From: Leucocoprinus leucothites | Lineage: Eukaryota; Basidiomycota; Agaricomycetes; Agaricales; Agaricaceae | DNA length: 64,000 bases | Direction of reading: 5' to 3' | Assembly: GCA_013368445.1 (NCBI GenBank) | Contig: JAACJO010000013.1 | Coordinates: 1,178,001 to 1,242,000, forward strand | Shown here: positions 32,467 through 40,887 of the stretch, piece after piece | Position numbering within the stretch: the first letter of the stretch is position 1 | Layout of the letters: every line of letters begins with the position of its first letter | Position numbers and translations under genes: made by a program | The notes under the pieces: generated by a model | Told to the model about the DNA's origin: nothing | Seen by the model: the letters and a program-made list of their open reading frames with translations, nothing else | Database searches by the model: none

Positions 32467-32693
32467 TCACTCTCCATTCGCTCCCGAATCAAAGCCTGGA
32501 TCTCGTCTTATGGACATCTTTCCTGATTCTATTCACTTTCACCCCTGCAATCGCTCGGATAAACACGAAATGTATAATCATGTATCATCTCTCGATTCAA
32601 CTTTTTCCTCTTCTTTGTCCGATCGTAATTGTATTTCAGTTGTTACTGATGCTTCTGTTCCACTCGTAGGTTCCCTTCAGGCGGTTTCGGCGG
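32467..32693 (+). pseudogene. L-7: LINE-A ORF2 fragment joining two copia copies
   Basis: It matches about 43,700-43,930 of L-8 (RNase H start: CISVVTDASVPLVGSLQAVS) with few differences and with most CpGs kept, so it is young. It has neither poly(A) nor a target duplication. On its left is Copia-C gag (-), on its right Copia-E leader (+). It therefore looks like filler at a rearrangement breakpoint, not a normal insertion. Confidence 0.85.
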
Positions 32694-33377
32694 CCGTTTT
32701 CTCCTTTGTTTTCGCGTCGCTCCAGTCGCCTCCGCGCACACCCGTCGATCTCGCGTGTCTCCACGACTTCACCAAGTTTCGCTGCGTTCCGGCCATTTCT
32801 CATTCCACTATCCCACTTCCATTCCTAATCACTCTATTCTAATCCTAATATTCCTCTGCTCCTCCCATACCAACTGTTGCCCCGTTCTGCTCCGAACTTT
32901 GCCAGTCTGTCGATCCCACCGTTTGCCACGTATACCCCTCATTACACGACCACCAACCCTTTCCTCGTCGCCCTACACCGCATTTCAGCTTCCTAGTCTG
33001 CCCAGATGTCTTCCTCTGGCCCCAACTTTGACAAGCTCAATGCCACTAACTACTCTACCTGGGCAGGCGAGATGCAGGCATGGCTCCAGGCCTCTGGCCT
33101 GTGGAGACTGGTCAAGGGTGAACTCCTAAAGCCTGAGATCCCTTCCCCCACTACCCAAGCCACCTTTGACTCTAGGGAGGCCTGGAATGCAAAGGCTGAC
33201 AAGGCTGCTGGCTGGCTATATCTCATGGTAGAACCAGACCAGAGGGTTCACTTCACTGATAGGGATGATCCTGTCAAGATGTGGACAGATTTGCGAGCTG
33301 TGCACCTCCAGAGGCGTCCTGGCACTCGTTTTAATGCCTATGATGACCTCTTCAACATCAGGAAGGCTGAGGATGAG
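32694..33377 (+). pseudogene. Copia-E leader and gag N-terminus
   Basis: The leader (32,694-33,005) matches the Copia-D leader read on the other strand. Gag starts at the ATG at 33,006 (MSSSGPNFDKLNATNYSTWA) and is open through AVHLQRRPGTRFNAYDDLFN to 33,377, where N2-b is inserted. It keeps far more CpG than Copia-D. The LTR is missing because L-7 joins within the leader. Gag continues at 38,011 and 45,041. Confidence 0.9.
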
Positions 33378-35235
33378 CATCCCTCCTTGACCTCTTACCA
33401 CCACCATCGAAAGTTGGTGTTTGATTAGACGTCTAGTTACACATTGTATTCTACCTATTCTACATGGGTAAATGAAAGTCCAAAGCCAAACAGGCTATAC
33501 ACCAATCAACCGAGTCTGCCAACGCCTCCGATGACGAGCTCAACATCGCCGAGATGTCCGAGGATGAACATCTCGACCCATACGACGACCCGCGCAACAT
33601 CCGCGGCTTCTCTGGACCTCGGTCCACTCCCCCTGAGGCTGACTGTGAGTCACCTCCTCACCCGGTGCCTGGTGACGTTTCGTCCCTCGCGCCTACTACT
33701 CAACCTCCGGTGGCTTTGAGCCCCGCAGGTCCTTCCACCGCCGCCCCCAGTGGCTCTATCGCACCCCGGGCTGGCCCCTCTGCCCCCTCTTCTGTCGGAC
33801 CTGACTTGGAGGAGGAGGCCATCGCCGCCTATGAAGGCCTTCGTCGATTCAGGAGATGGTTCTCGAATCTTGATCCTGCCGCCGTCATGACCGACACGGC
33901 CCGACGCTCATTTGCTCTCTACGTCTGTGGGAGCATGTGGGAATTCAGGAAGAGGGGCTGGGACGATACCCAGCTCACTCCAATGTTTCAGAAGCAGGGG
34001 TGGCCCACGGTCGACTCCTTCCTTTGCTCTGGGGGCTTTTCGACCGGCCCTAATTAACCACACGGTGACCACAAGTCGTCCCGCGGATCTGCTGACAAAG
34101 CAGGTCCACGTGACATCAGTATGGGTGACCCTGAAGCGCCCAAACAAGTGCCCCCGGATCGTCGGCCCGCCCCGGCCCATCCCACTTTACCACCCAAGCA
34201 AGCGCCTACTAAAGCGCGCGCTAGTGGCCCCCCTCAAGCTAAGGTTAGGTCTGATGGCCAAGCCCAGCGAGCGCCCACCAAAGCGCCCCCTCCTTCCACC
34301 TCGGCCAGGAAGTCCTTCGCCGAGGCGGCCCGCCCCACCGGGGTTGCGTCACTCATTAAGTTGGCGCAATCCCACCCCGATCTCGACCCTGATCGCATCA
34401 CCACTATGCATCAGGCCGCCCAAGCCGCTGCTCCTGCCACTCGGAAGCCGCGCATGACTACCGCGGGCCCTACCCGCCGCCAGCTCTTCCTCGACTTCGT
34501 TGGCAGTGCCGATGAGGTCACCTACCTCCATCACAAGGCCATGCGCCTTCTCAACGACTCCCTCTCCTGCGCCAAGTCAATCTTGCGTGTGGAAAACATC
34601 ACCAAGGCGTACAGCACGATCGCGCTGCACACCTCCTCCGTTCCCTCTGACGCTGACTGTGATGTCATTGAGTCCTTCATTCCCTCCGTCTTCACCGCCC
34701 CCTTCGCGATCAAGACGCGCCGCCCCAGGTCGAGGTCCTACCTCAAGGTCCTCGATGTCCCTTACTTCGTGAACGGTGTCCGCATTATGCCAAATCACAT
34801 GACCGACCGCATGCGACTGTCCGCCTTTAAGGACATTTTCGCAGATGTTTCCTCCGTGCGCATTATGCGCAACTCCACCAGAACCGACACCGCCACCGTC
34901 TGGTTCGACCTCTGGGACTCTCAATCAGGAGCGAGCGCCAAGAAGCTCCTGGGCAAGTACCTCCACTTCGAGGGTATTCAGTCCGTGATTCGGGCTGCGT
35001 GCGCTCATCCCAGCAGTCCTCAGTGTCAGCGTTGCTGGCACTGGGGTCACTCTACCTCATCATGCCGCGCCCGTGCATTACGATGCGCCGCCTGTGGCGG
35101 TCCTCATCGTACTGAGAACCACCGCTCCCACTCGAGCTGTTGTAAGGGGAGTCTGAAGGCCAATCCCCCTATCCCGCCCACTGCCGCCGAGGATCCCTGT
35201 CCTCACATCAAGTGTGTCAACTGCGCCAAGCGGCA

Positions 35236-37558
35236 GATTCTCCTTGTCCTCTTACCACCACCATCAAAAGTTGGTGTTTGTTCTGAGGCATTCCTACATC
35301 ATCTATCTACAGTGATATGGGTAGGTGCAAGTCTAAAGCTACTGCTAACCAGTTTGCCGCGTTCGAATCTGAGTCCGCCGTCTCTGACGACGAGCTCAAC
35401 ATCGCCGAGATGGCCGAAGACGACCACCTCGACCCCTACGACAACCCACTCAACATGCGTGGGTTCTTCGGTCCCCCCCAGGCTGACGTTCCGTCGCCTG
35501 GCCCCTCCCAACCGACAGCTGACGTTTCGTCGCCGTCGGTTGCTCCTCCAGTGGCTGATGTTCTGTTGCCACTCAAACCCTTCACAGCTGGTGGAACCAC
35601 CTTCTACCCTGTTGACGCTCCCCCTGCCGTGCCTGAATCAGTGACCTCCTCCAAGGGAAAGAAGAAGGAGCTCACCCCGAAGCGCGCTCTCTCCAGCCTC
35701 CGCACATTCCTCAAGTGGTTAGAGGATTGTGCCGAATCCCACTCCTCCATTGCAGAGGTGGATGCATCTGCGGCCGTCACTTGCTTGGCTAAGGCGGCCT
35801 TTGTCATCGTCGACGAGTTGGAACTCGACGGCACCCCCCTCTCCTCGCACTTGCTCAGCTCTCGCGGGCTGGTCGATTTTGGGGATGTAATGTACGACCT
35901 CGGGCGCAAGTGTGGGTTGTCCGAGGCCGGCCCTAAAGCAATGCGCGTCATCCACAAGGTGACCCATGGATCCGCTGACTCAGCGGGTCCACGTGACATC
36001 GACATGGGTTCCCCCAAGGCGCCCACCCTGCCCCCCCCGGATCGTCGGCCCGCCCTGGCCTGTCCCCCCCTACCGCCCAAGCCGGCGCCTGCAAAGGCCC
36101 GCGCTAGTGGCAAAGCACCCATTCAAGCGCCCCCTGCTCCTAAGGTTAGGTCTGATGGCCAAGCCCGGCGAGCGCCCATCCCTCCCTCGGCGGCTAAGAA
36201 GTCGTTCGCTGAGGTAGCCCGTACCCCGGCGTCTGCGGCAGCGCTTATCAAGCTGGCCCAGTCCCACCCCACCCTCGAGCCTGATCGCGTCGCCGCGATG
36301 CATCAGGCCGCCCTTGCTGATGCGCCTTCTGCAAAGAAGCCCCGCATGACCACGTCGGGCCCCACCCGACGCCAACTCTTCCTCGATTTCACTGGCAGCT
36401 CCAGTGATATCACCTACCTCCACCACAAGGCCATGCGCCTTCTCAACGATTCCCTCACTCGCGCGAAGAGCTCACTTCGCGTCGAGAACATCGCTCGGGC
36501 GTACGACACCATCTCGTTGTACACCAACTCCGTCGCCACTGATGCCGATGCATTAGTGATCGAATCCTCCCTCTCTTCAGCCTTCACTGCCCTGTTTGAG
36601 CTGAAGACTAAGCGCCCCAGGTCCAGGTCTTACCTCAAGATCCTGGACGTCCCTTACTACACAAGTGGCATCCGTACCACTCTGCAACACGTCACCGACC
36701 GTATGCGTCTGTCTCCCTTCAAGGAGACATTCGCTAACGTATCTTCTGTGCGCATCATGCGCAACTCCGCCAAAGCCGACACCGCCACCATCTGGGTCGA
36801 CCTTTGGGATTCTCAGTCCGGCGCTAACGCTAAGCGCCTGGTCGGCAAATACCTCAACTTCGACGGCGTGCAGTCCATGATCAAGGCCGCACACACTCAC
36901 CCCGGGACCCCCCAGTGTCAACGATGCTGGCGATGGGGCCACACTACCACCACCTGCCGCAACTGTGCGCTCAGGTGCTCACAATGCGGTGGGCCACATT
37001 GGTCCGAGAATCACCGCACTACCTCCTCCTGCTGTAAGGGATCGCCGAAGGCAAACCCCCCCATTCAGCCCACACCCACTGGGGATCCCTGTCCCCATAT
37101 CAAGTGCGTCAATTGCAGCAAGGAACATGCTGCTACTGACCGCAAGTGCGCGTTCTGGCGCCACCGGTTTGATCGGGATTGGCTGCAAAGTCATTCTGGT
37201 TCTGCTGGTCGGCCCCGGGCCTAGGGGGAGCTCCCTAGTGTCAACGCATCATCCCCCACCCATCACCGGTCGCCGGGTGGGCTCCCACCAACCACAAGGC
37301 CTGCCTTCAGATGCAGTGATATCGGTATATGTTTCTTTCCTTTGTATTTAGTTACATGCCTAGCCCCCCTTCTGCTGTCGACTCGTGTATTGTTTTGGAC
37401 AGGACCTTTATATATTCCCGGTTGTTTACTTGTGCGTAGTCGGTAGCGGTATCGGTTCCATGTGGTAGATAGTCGGGCGCGGACTGCTATCACGCACCGC
37501 GTTATAAATTGGCGACCCCCCTGGGGTCGCACTTGATATAAAAAAAAAAAAAAAAAAA
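35236..37558 (+). mobile_element. N1-b: full-length gag-only retroelement inside N2-b
   Basis: 2,323 bp, starting GATTCTCCTTGTCCTCTTACC and ending in poly(A) (37,540-37,558). The target duplication is TGCGCCAAGCGGCA (35,222-35,235) and TGTGCCAAGCGGCA (37,559-37,572); again the one mismatch is a lost CpG. The 3' terminal hairpin has stem CGCGG/CCGCG (37,478-37,501). It is the best preserved N element, with an intact gene. Confidence 0.95.
35317..37224 (+). CDS. N1-b ORF1: intact gag-like RNA-binding protein, 635 aa
   Basis: The frame is open from the ATG at 35,317 to TAG at 37,222. Residues 1-45 are basic then acidic (NIAEMAEDDHLDPYDNP). Residues ~50-90 hold Ala-Asp-Val-Ser/Pro repeats. A Pro/Ala/Lys linker follows, then TRRQLFLDFTGSSSDITYLH (~350), an RRM-like region (RSRSYLKILDVPYYTSG, IWVDLWDSQSGANAK; ~430-500), and knuckles CQRCWRWGHTTTTC, CSQCGGPHWSENH and CVNCSKEHAATDRKC (~533-611). 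It should bind element RNA. It probably acts as a chaperone for cDNA synthesis by an ORF2 protein supplied by LINE-A; this is inferred, since the element encodes no enzyme. Confidence 0.9.
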   Translation: MGRCKSKATANQFAAFESESAVSDDELNIAEMAEDDHLDPYDNPLNMRGFFGPPQADVPSPGPSQPTADVSSPSVAPPVADVLLPLKPFTAGGTTFYPVDAPPAVPESVTSSKGKKKELTPKRALSSLRTFLKWLEDCAESHSSIAEVDASAAVTCLAKAAFVIVDELELDGTPLSSHLLSSRGLVDFGDVMYDLGRKCGLSEAGPKAMRVIHKVTHGSADSAGPRDIDMGSPKAPTLPPPDRRPALACPPLPPKPAPAKARASGKAPIQAPPAPKVRSDGQARRAPIPPSAAKKSFAEVARTPASAAALIKLAQSHPTLEPDRVAAMHQAALADAPSAKKPRMTTSGPTRRQLFLDFTGSSSDITYLHHKAMRLLNDSLTRAKSSLRVENIARAYDTISLYTNSVATDADALVIESSLSSAFTALFELKTKRPRSRSYLKILDVPYYTSGIRTTLQHVTDRMRLSPFKETFANVSSVRIMRNSAKADTATIWVDLWDSQSGANAKRLVGKYLNFDGVQSMIKAAHTHPGTPQCQRCWRWGHTTTTCRNCALRCSQCGGPHWSENHRTTSSCCKGSPKANPPIQPTPTGDPCPHIKCVNCSKEHAATDRKCAFWRHRFDRDWLQSHSGSAGRPRA

Positions 37559-38010
37559 TGTGCCAAGCGGCATGCAGCTGACGATTGCAAGTGCCCATTC
37601 TGGCGACACTGGTTTGACCGGCTTTGGCTTGAAAACCATCACCGCGATGCCGCTCGGTCGTGTCTGTAGGGTTCTCTTCCCTACAGGTTGCATTGTCCGC
37701 CCCCGCACTGTGCATGGTGGGCCATCGAGATCCATGCCGTGCATTTTCCATCCGCCGGTAATCCAGAACAACCTGACTTGTATTGTATTATGCTTTCATT
37801 TCGAACTATGTACCACTGTGTGAAGATATCGTTTGTACTAGGCGGACTTCGGACTCATATATATATTCCTAGCTATGTAGATGTGTAGTCGGTAGCGGTA
37901 CTTTCTGCATGTCGTAGCAGTTGGGCGCGGACTGCTATCGTGCACCACGTTATAAATTTGCGACCCCAGAGGGGTCGCGCTTGATTTTAAAAAAAAAAAA
38001 AAAAAAAAAA

Positions 38011-38046
38011 AGGCTGAGGACGAGTCCCTGCAGTCCCTCATCAACA
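38011..38046 (+). pseudogene. Copia-E gag, short middle piece
   Basis: This 36-bp stretch of copia gag (coding Ala-Glu-Asp-Glu-Ser-Leu-Gln-Ser-Leu-Ile-Asn) lies between the N2-b and L-8 insertions. The end of it (38,032-38,046) is the left copy of the L-8 target duplication. Confidence 0.9.
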
Positions 38047-38125
38047 CAGCCTCCTTTCCCTCTTACCACCATCATCGATTTCTTTGACGGTGTCTACATA
38101 CACATTGACTACAAATTCTATCGAT

Positions 38126-40882
38126 ATGACTGCACCATCACATTGGGTGGACCTTAAGGGTACACCTCCACCGTCTTTGGACCCCATCAACATCGTTGAC
38201 ACTGAAACACGTGTCTCAACTCACAAGCGCGACCGCTCCAATTCGCCCGCGCTCTCTATCAAATCAACCAAGCATTCCGCCCGCGATGACGCCAAGTCGG
38301 CCGCTTCATCTAGAGCAGGATCTGACATTGAAGAAAGTGGTGAGAGTGATTCCGATTCGTCTGAATCTTCAGCCCCTTCCTCCCCCACAAACGTACATGC
38401 TGCACTCTCCCGTGCAGCCTCACACTCTTCCCTCAGAACTCCCCCTCCTCCATCGTCGCGTTCCAAGCGGGCTCGTGCTCGTGATGTTCGTAGAGGATTG
38501 GAGGCTACACCCAAAGCTGTCTCAAGAACCGTGTCGAGGAGCGCATATGACAGTTTCAAGTCACCCATTCCCTTCCGACCATTCGGCGAGGGATTCCTTG
38601 GTGAGCTCAACAATCCTGACCCTCTGAATTTGGACTCCCGCGGGGACGCATGGAGCGACCAAGAGGATGGGATTATCACGAACGGGGAACCTGCCACTCG
38701 GTTCTTTGGACCCCCACCCACCTCAAGGCTGCCTCATGTGATCCACGGATCTAATGAGTCAGCAAATGCTGTGCCAACCGGCACTCCGGCTACCTTAGGT
38801 GCCGGATCATCTAATACTAATGACGTCACACATGACGTCACACATGATGTCACTGGTGACATCATTGCACAGCTGCAGGAGCCTAGGCCTGCACAGCCAC
38901 ATCTACCAGATCTTAAGGATCCATCAAACACTGCCACCGAGGAGATTGTCGTCGTCGGTGAAGCTACTTACAAAGCGCTGGAGGCGCTTAAATATGCTAC
39001 TAACTTTTTCAAGCACCGCGCTGCGCTAGGATTACAACCTGGCAGAAAGGATCCAAGAGTTCCCCAGATGGGGGAGCCAATATATTGTCTACTCACTACT
39101 ATGTTTGAAACAGGCTGGGACCGGCTCCCCATCAATGGGGAAAGTGGCCTCACCATCGTCGATGCACTAAGGCACTACTATGGCCCGCCTCCCGATATTC
39201 CCATGACGGACTCTTCCCCCCCTCCCAAAGGTAAGGGGAAAGGAAAAAAGGCACGTAATCCCCATCCGTCTACCATCCCTACCCCCCTATTCCCGCCTGG
39301 CATTGTCGTTGGGCAAAATAACCTTTCAGCGCACATCGATGATGACCGCATGAACGTCGACCAAGCCCCTCCCGCTGAGGGCACCACTCCTCTCCCCCAG
39401 AATGACGTTACGTCTTCTGGTAAGGCACGTGACGTTTCGTCCGTGTCAGGCTCCCTGAAGGCAAGGAATGACGTTACGTCTTCCAAGCCCTCCGGTCCTA
39501 TTCACGTCTCCCGGGCCCCCCCTCCACCTTCCAATCACGTGACTCCAAGGAACGGGAATGGAAACTTCGAGCGCTCAGTTGGGCGCCTATCTTCTGATGG
39601 CCAGGCTCAGCCATCTAAACCTAACCCCAAGAGCGCCTCTGACATGCCGCCTCCTATTCCCCCTCCTGACCGTAAGGCATCCATCAAACCCCTTACGGAA
39701 CACTTCAACAAGAAGAATGTGTCGTTCGCTGATGCCGCCCGACGGGGTGTCCAGCCGGCGATTCCCCCTTCCAACTCTTCTTCGAACATTGATGGGATTA
39801 AGATGCGAGAAATGATACTCGCCTTCCCTGAATTATCATACAACAAAGTCCTTGCCATGTATAAGGCAGGTTTCGGAGGCGCTCAACCTCAAGCGCCCGA
39901 GCCTTCAACCATAAGCGCCCCACGTGCTAAACCTAAAATGACCACGCACGGACCCACCCGTCGTCAAGTCCTCATCCCATTTGAGGGAAACATCATCGCT
40001 GACCGCATTAAAGACTTCAACAAGGCAGCCGAATTCTGTAACTGTGGTCTTACCGCCACCCAATCTAAACTTCGTGTTGAATCAGTCCGCGAATCATATA
40101 ATGGCATATCGATTGCCACCTCAGGTGTCGCTTCCCCCGCTGACCTGGAAACCATCAAATCCTGGCTTAAAAAAGCCTGGCAACTAGGAGATGCCATCCC
40201 CGTTGAGCCTCGTCTCCCACAATCTAAATCATTCCTTAAAATCGTCGGCGTCCCTTATTGGGTAGCCAATTCCTCCAACCCCCTTTCCCCTGCGTTCGTT
40301 GAACAAGCCCTCGGACAATCCACTTTGTTCGAAAATGTTATTCTTGCCGCCCGCCCTCGCGTTATGAAAGCTTCCCCAAAATCGGACACGGCCGTTGTGT
40401 GGTTTGATATTTGGGATTCCCAAAACGGTACTAAAGCCAAGACGTTGGTTAACCGTACTATCAACTTCGGCCGACATGTTGGAACTATCCGGGCTACTAG
40501 TATGCACCCCGGCATTGCGCAATGCAGGAACTGTTGGCGCTGGGGACATCCCACTCATGCGTGTCGCGCCCTTGGCGCACGTTGTCAAATCTGTGGTGGT
40601 CCTCATCGCATTGAAAACCATCGATCCATGGCCTGGTGTTGCAAGGCCAATCCCAAATCCAACCCCCCCTGTGACGCCACTCCTGAGGGCATCCCATGTC
40701 CTCACCTGGAGAACTTCAAATGCCTGAACTGCAAAGGCGATCATCACGCTAACAACACCAAATGTCCATTCTGGAGAAACAGGTTCGATCGAACCTGGCA
40801 TTCCAATAAAGCCGCCGAATCACGTACCGCACGTGCAGTTCACGCTAATTCCAATCACTCCGGTGGCAGAGTTGCTGTTTAA
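38126..40882 (+). CDS. LINE-A ORF1p, 918 aa, zinc-knuckle RNA-binding protein
   Basis: The frame from ATG 38,126 (MTAPSHWVDLKGTPPPSLDP) is intact. The first ~550 residues are Ser/Pro-rich and probably disordered, with Asp-Val-Thr repeats around residue 235. Then come TRRQVLIPFEGNIIADRIKD (~612), an RRM-like part (SFLKIVGVPYWVANSS, VVWFDIWDSQNGTKAK), and knuckles CRNCWRWGHPTHAC, CQICGGPHRIENH and CLNCKGDHHANNTKC (~800-880). In the family this protein binds the element RNA in cytoplasmic particles. An open frame extends 42 bp upstream without an ATG. The stop TAA is followed two bases later by the ORF2 ATG (TAAATATG). Confidence 0.93.
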   Translation: MTAPSHWVDLKGTPPPSLDPINIVDTETRVSTHKRDRSNSPALSIKSTKHSARDDAKSAASSRAGSDIEESGESDSDSSESSAPSSPTNVHAALSRAASHSSLRTPPPPSSRSKRARARDVRRGLEATPKAVSRTVSRSAYDSFKSPIPFRPFGEGFLGELNNPDPLNLDSRGDAWSDQEDGIITNGEPATRFFGPPPTSRLPHVIHGSNESANAVPTGTPATLGAGSSNTNDVTHDVTHDVTGDIIAQLQEPRPAQPHLPDLKDPSNTATEEIVVVGEATYKALEALKYATNFFKHRAALGLQPGRKDPRVPQMGEPIYCLLTTMFETGWDRLPINGESGLTIVDALRHYYGPPPDIPMTDSSPPPKGKGKGKKARNPHPSTIPTPLFPPGIVVGQNNLSAHIDDDRMNVDQAPPAEGTTPLPQNDVTSSGKARDVSSVSGSLKARNDVTSSKPSGPIHVSRAPPPPSNHVTPRNGNGNFERSVGRLSSDGQAQPSKPNPKSASDMPPPIPPPDRKASIKPLTEHFNKKNVSFADAARRGVQPAIPPSNSSSNIDGIKMREMILAFPELSYNKVLAMYKAGFGGAQPQAPEPSTISAPRAKPKMTTHGPTRRQVLIPFEGNIIADRIKDFNKAAEFCNCGLTATQSKLRVESVRESYNGISIATSGVASPADLETIKSWLKKAWQLGDAIPVEPRLPQSKSFLKIVGVPYWVANSSNPLSPAFVEQALGQSTLFENVILAARPRVMKASPKSDTAVVWFDIWDSQNGTKAKTLVNRTINFGRHVGTIRATSMHPGIAQCRNCWRWGHPTHACRALGARCQICGGPHRIENHRSMAWCCKANPKSNPPCDATPEGIPCPHLENFKCLNCKGDHHANNTKCPFWRNRFDRTWHSNKAAESRTARAVHANSNHSGGRVAV

Positions 40883-40887
40883 ATATG
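40880..40887 (+). promoter_or_regulatory. ORF1 stop/ORF2 start junction TAAATATG
   Basis: The ORF1 stop TAA and the ORF2 ATG are separated by two bases. The same TAAATATG is kept at 52,830-52,837 and 53,536-53,543. This suggests ORF2 is translated by termination and re-initiation. Confidence 0.6.

Larger units (their letters stand above)
33464..37668 (+). pseudogene. N2-b ORF1, split by N1-b
   Basis: ORF1 runs 33,464-35,235 and resumes at 37,573 after N1-b. It has the usual acidic N-terminus, a variable middle (LEEEAIAAYEGLRRFRRWFS), the Lys/Pro linker, TRRQLFLDFVGSADEVTYLH, the RRM-like part (RSRSYLKVLDVPYFVNG, TVWFDLWDSQSGASAK), and knuckles CQRCWHWGHSTSSC, CAACGGPHRTENH and CVNCAK. Codon 4 is TGA (33,473; a relative has an Arg codon there) and a TAA lies at 34,055. 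The long open frame that continues past 35,235 is read into N1-b and is artificial. The stop is near 37,668. Confidence 0.88.
33378..38010 (+). mobile_element. N2-b: full-length gag-only retroelement, hosting N1-b
   Basis: It starts CATCCCTCCTTGACCTCTTACC, encodes one ORF1-type gene, and ends with the N2 3' UTR, the terminal hairpin (37,926-37,949) and poly(A) (37,989-38,010). The flanking duplication is AGGCTGAGGATGAG (33,364-33,377) and AGGCTGAGGACGAG (38,011-38,024), differing only by loss of a CpG in the left copy. N1-b sits inside it (35,236-37,558). Without N1-b it is about 2.3 kb. Confidence 0.94.

Noticed and set aside
34121..35644. A 507-codon open frame
   Set aside because: It runs from N2-b ORF1 across the N1-b insertion point at 35,236 and is a chance fusion of two elements.
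38084..38125. Earlier start for LINE-A ORF1 at 38,084
   Set aside because: That codon is TTG. The first ATG in frame is at 38,126, so the later start was used.
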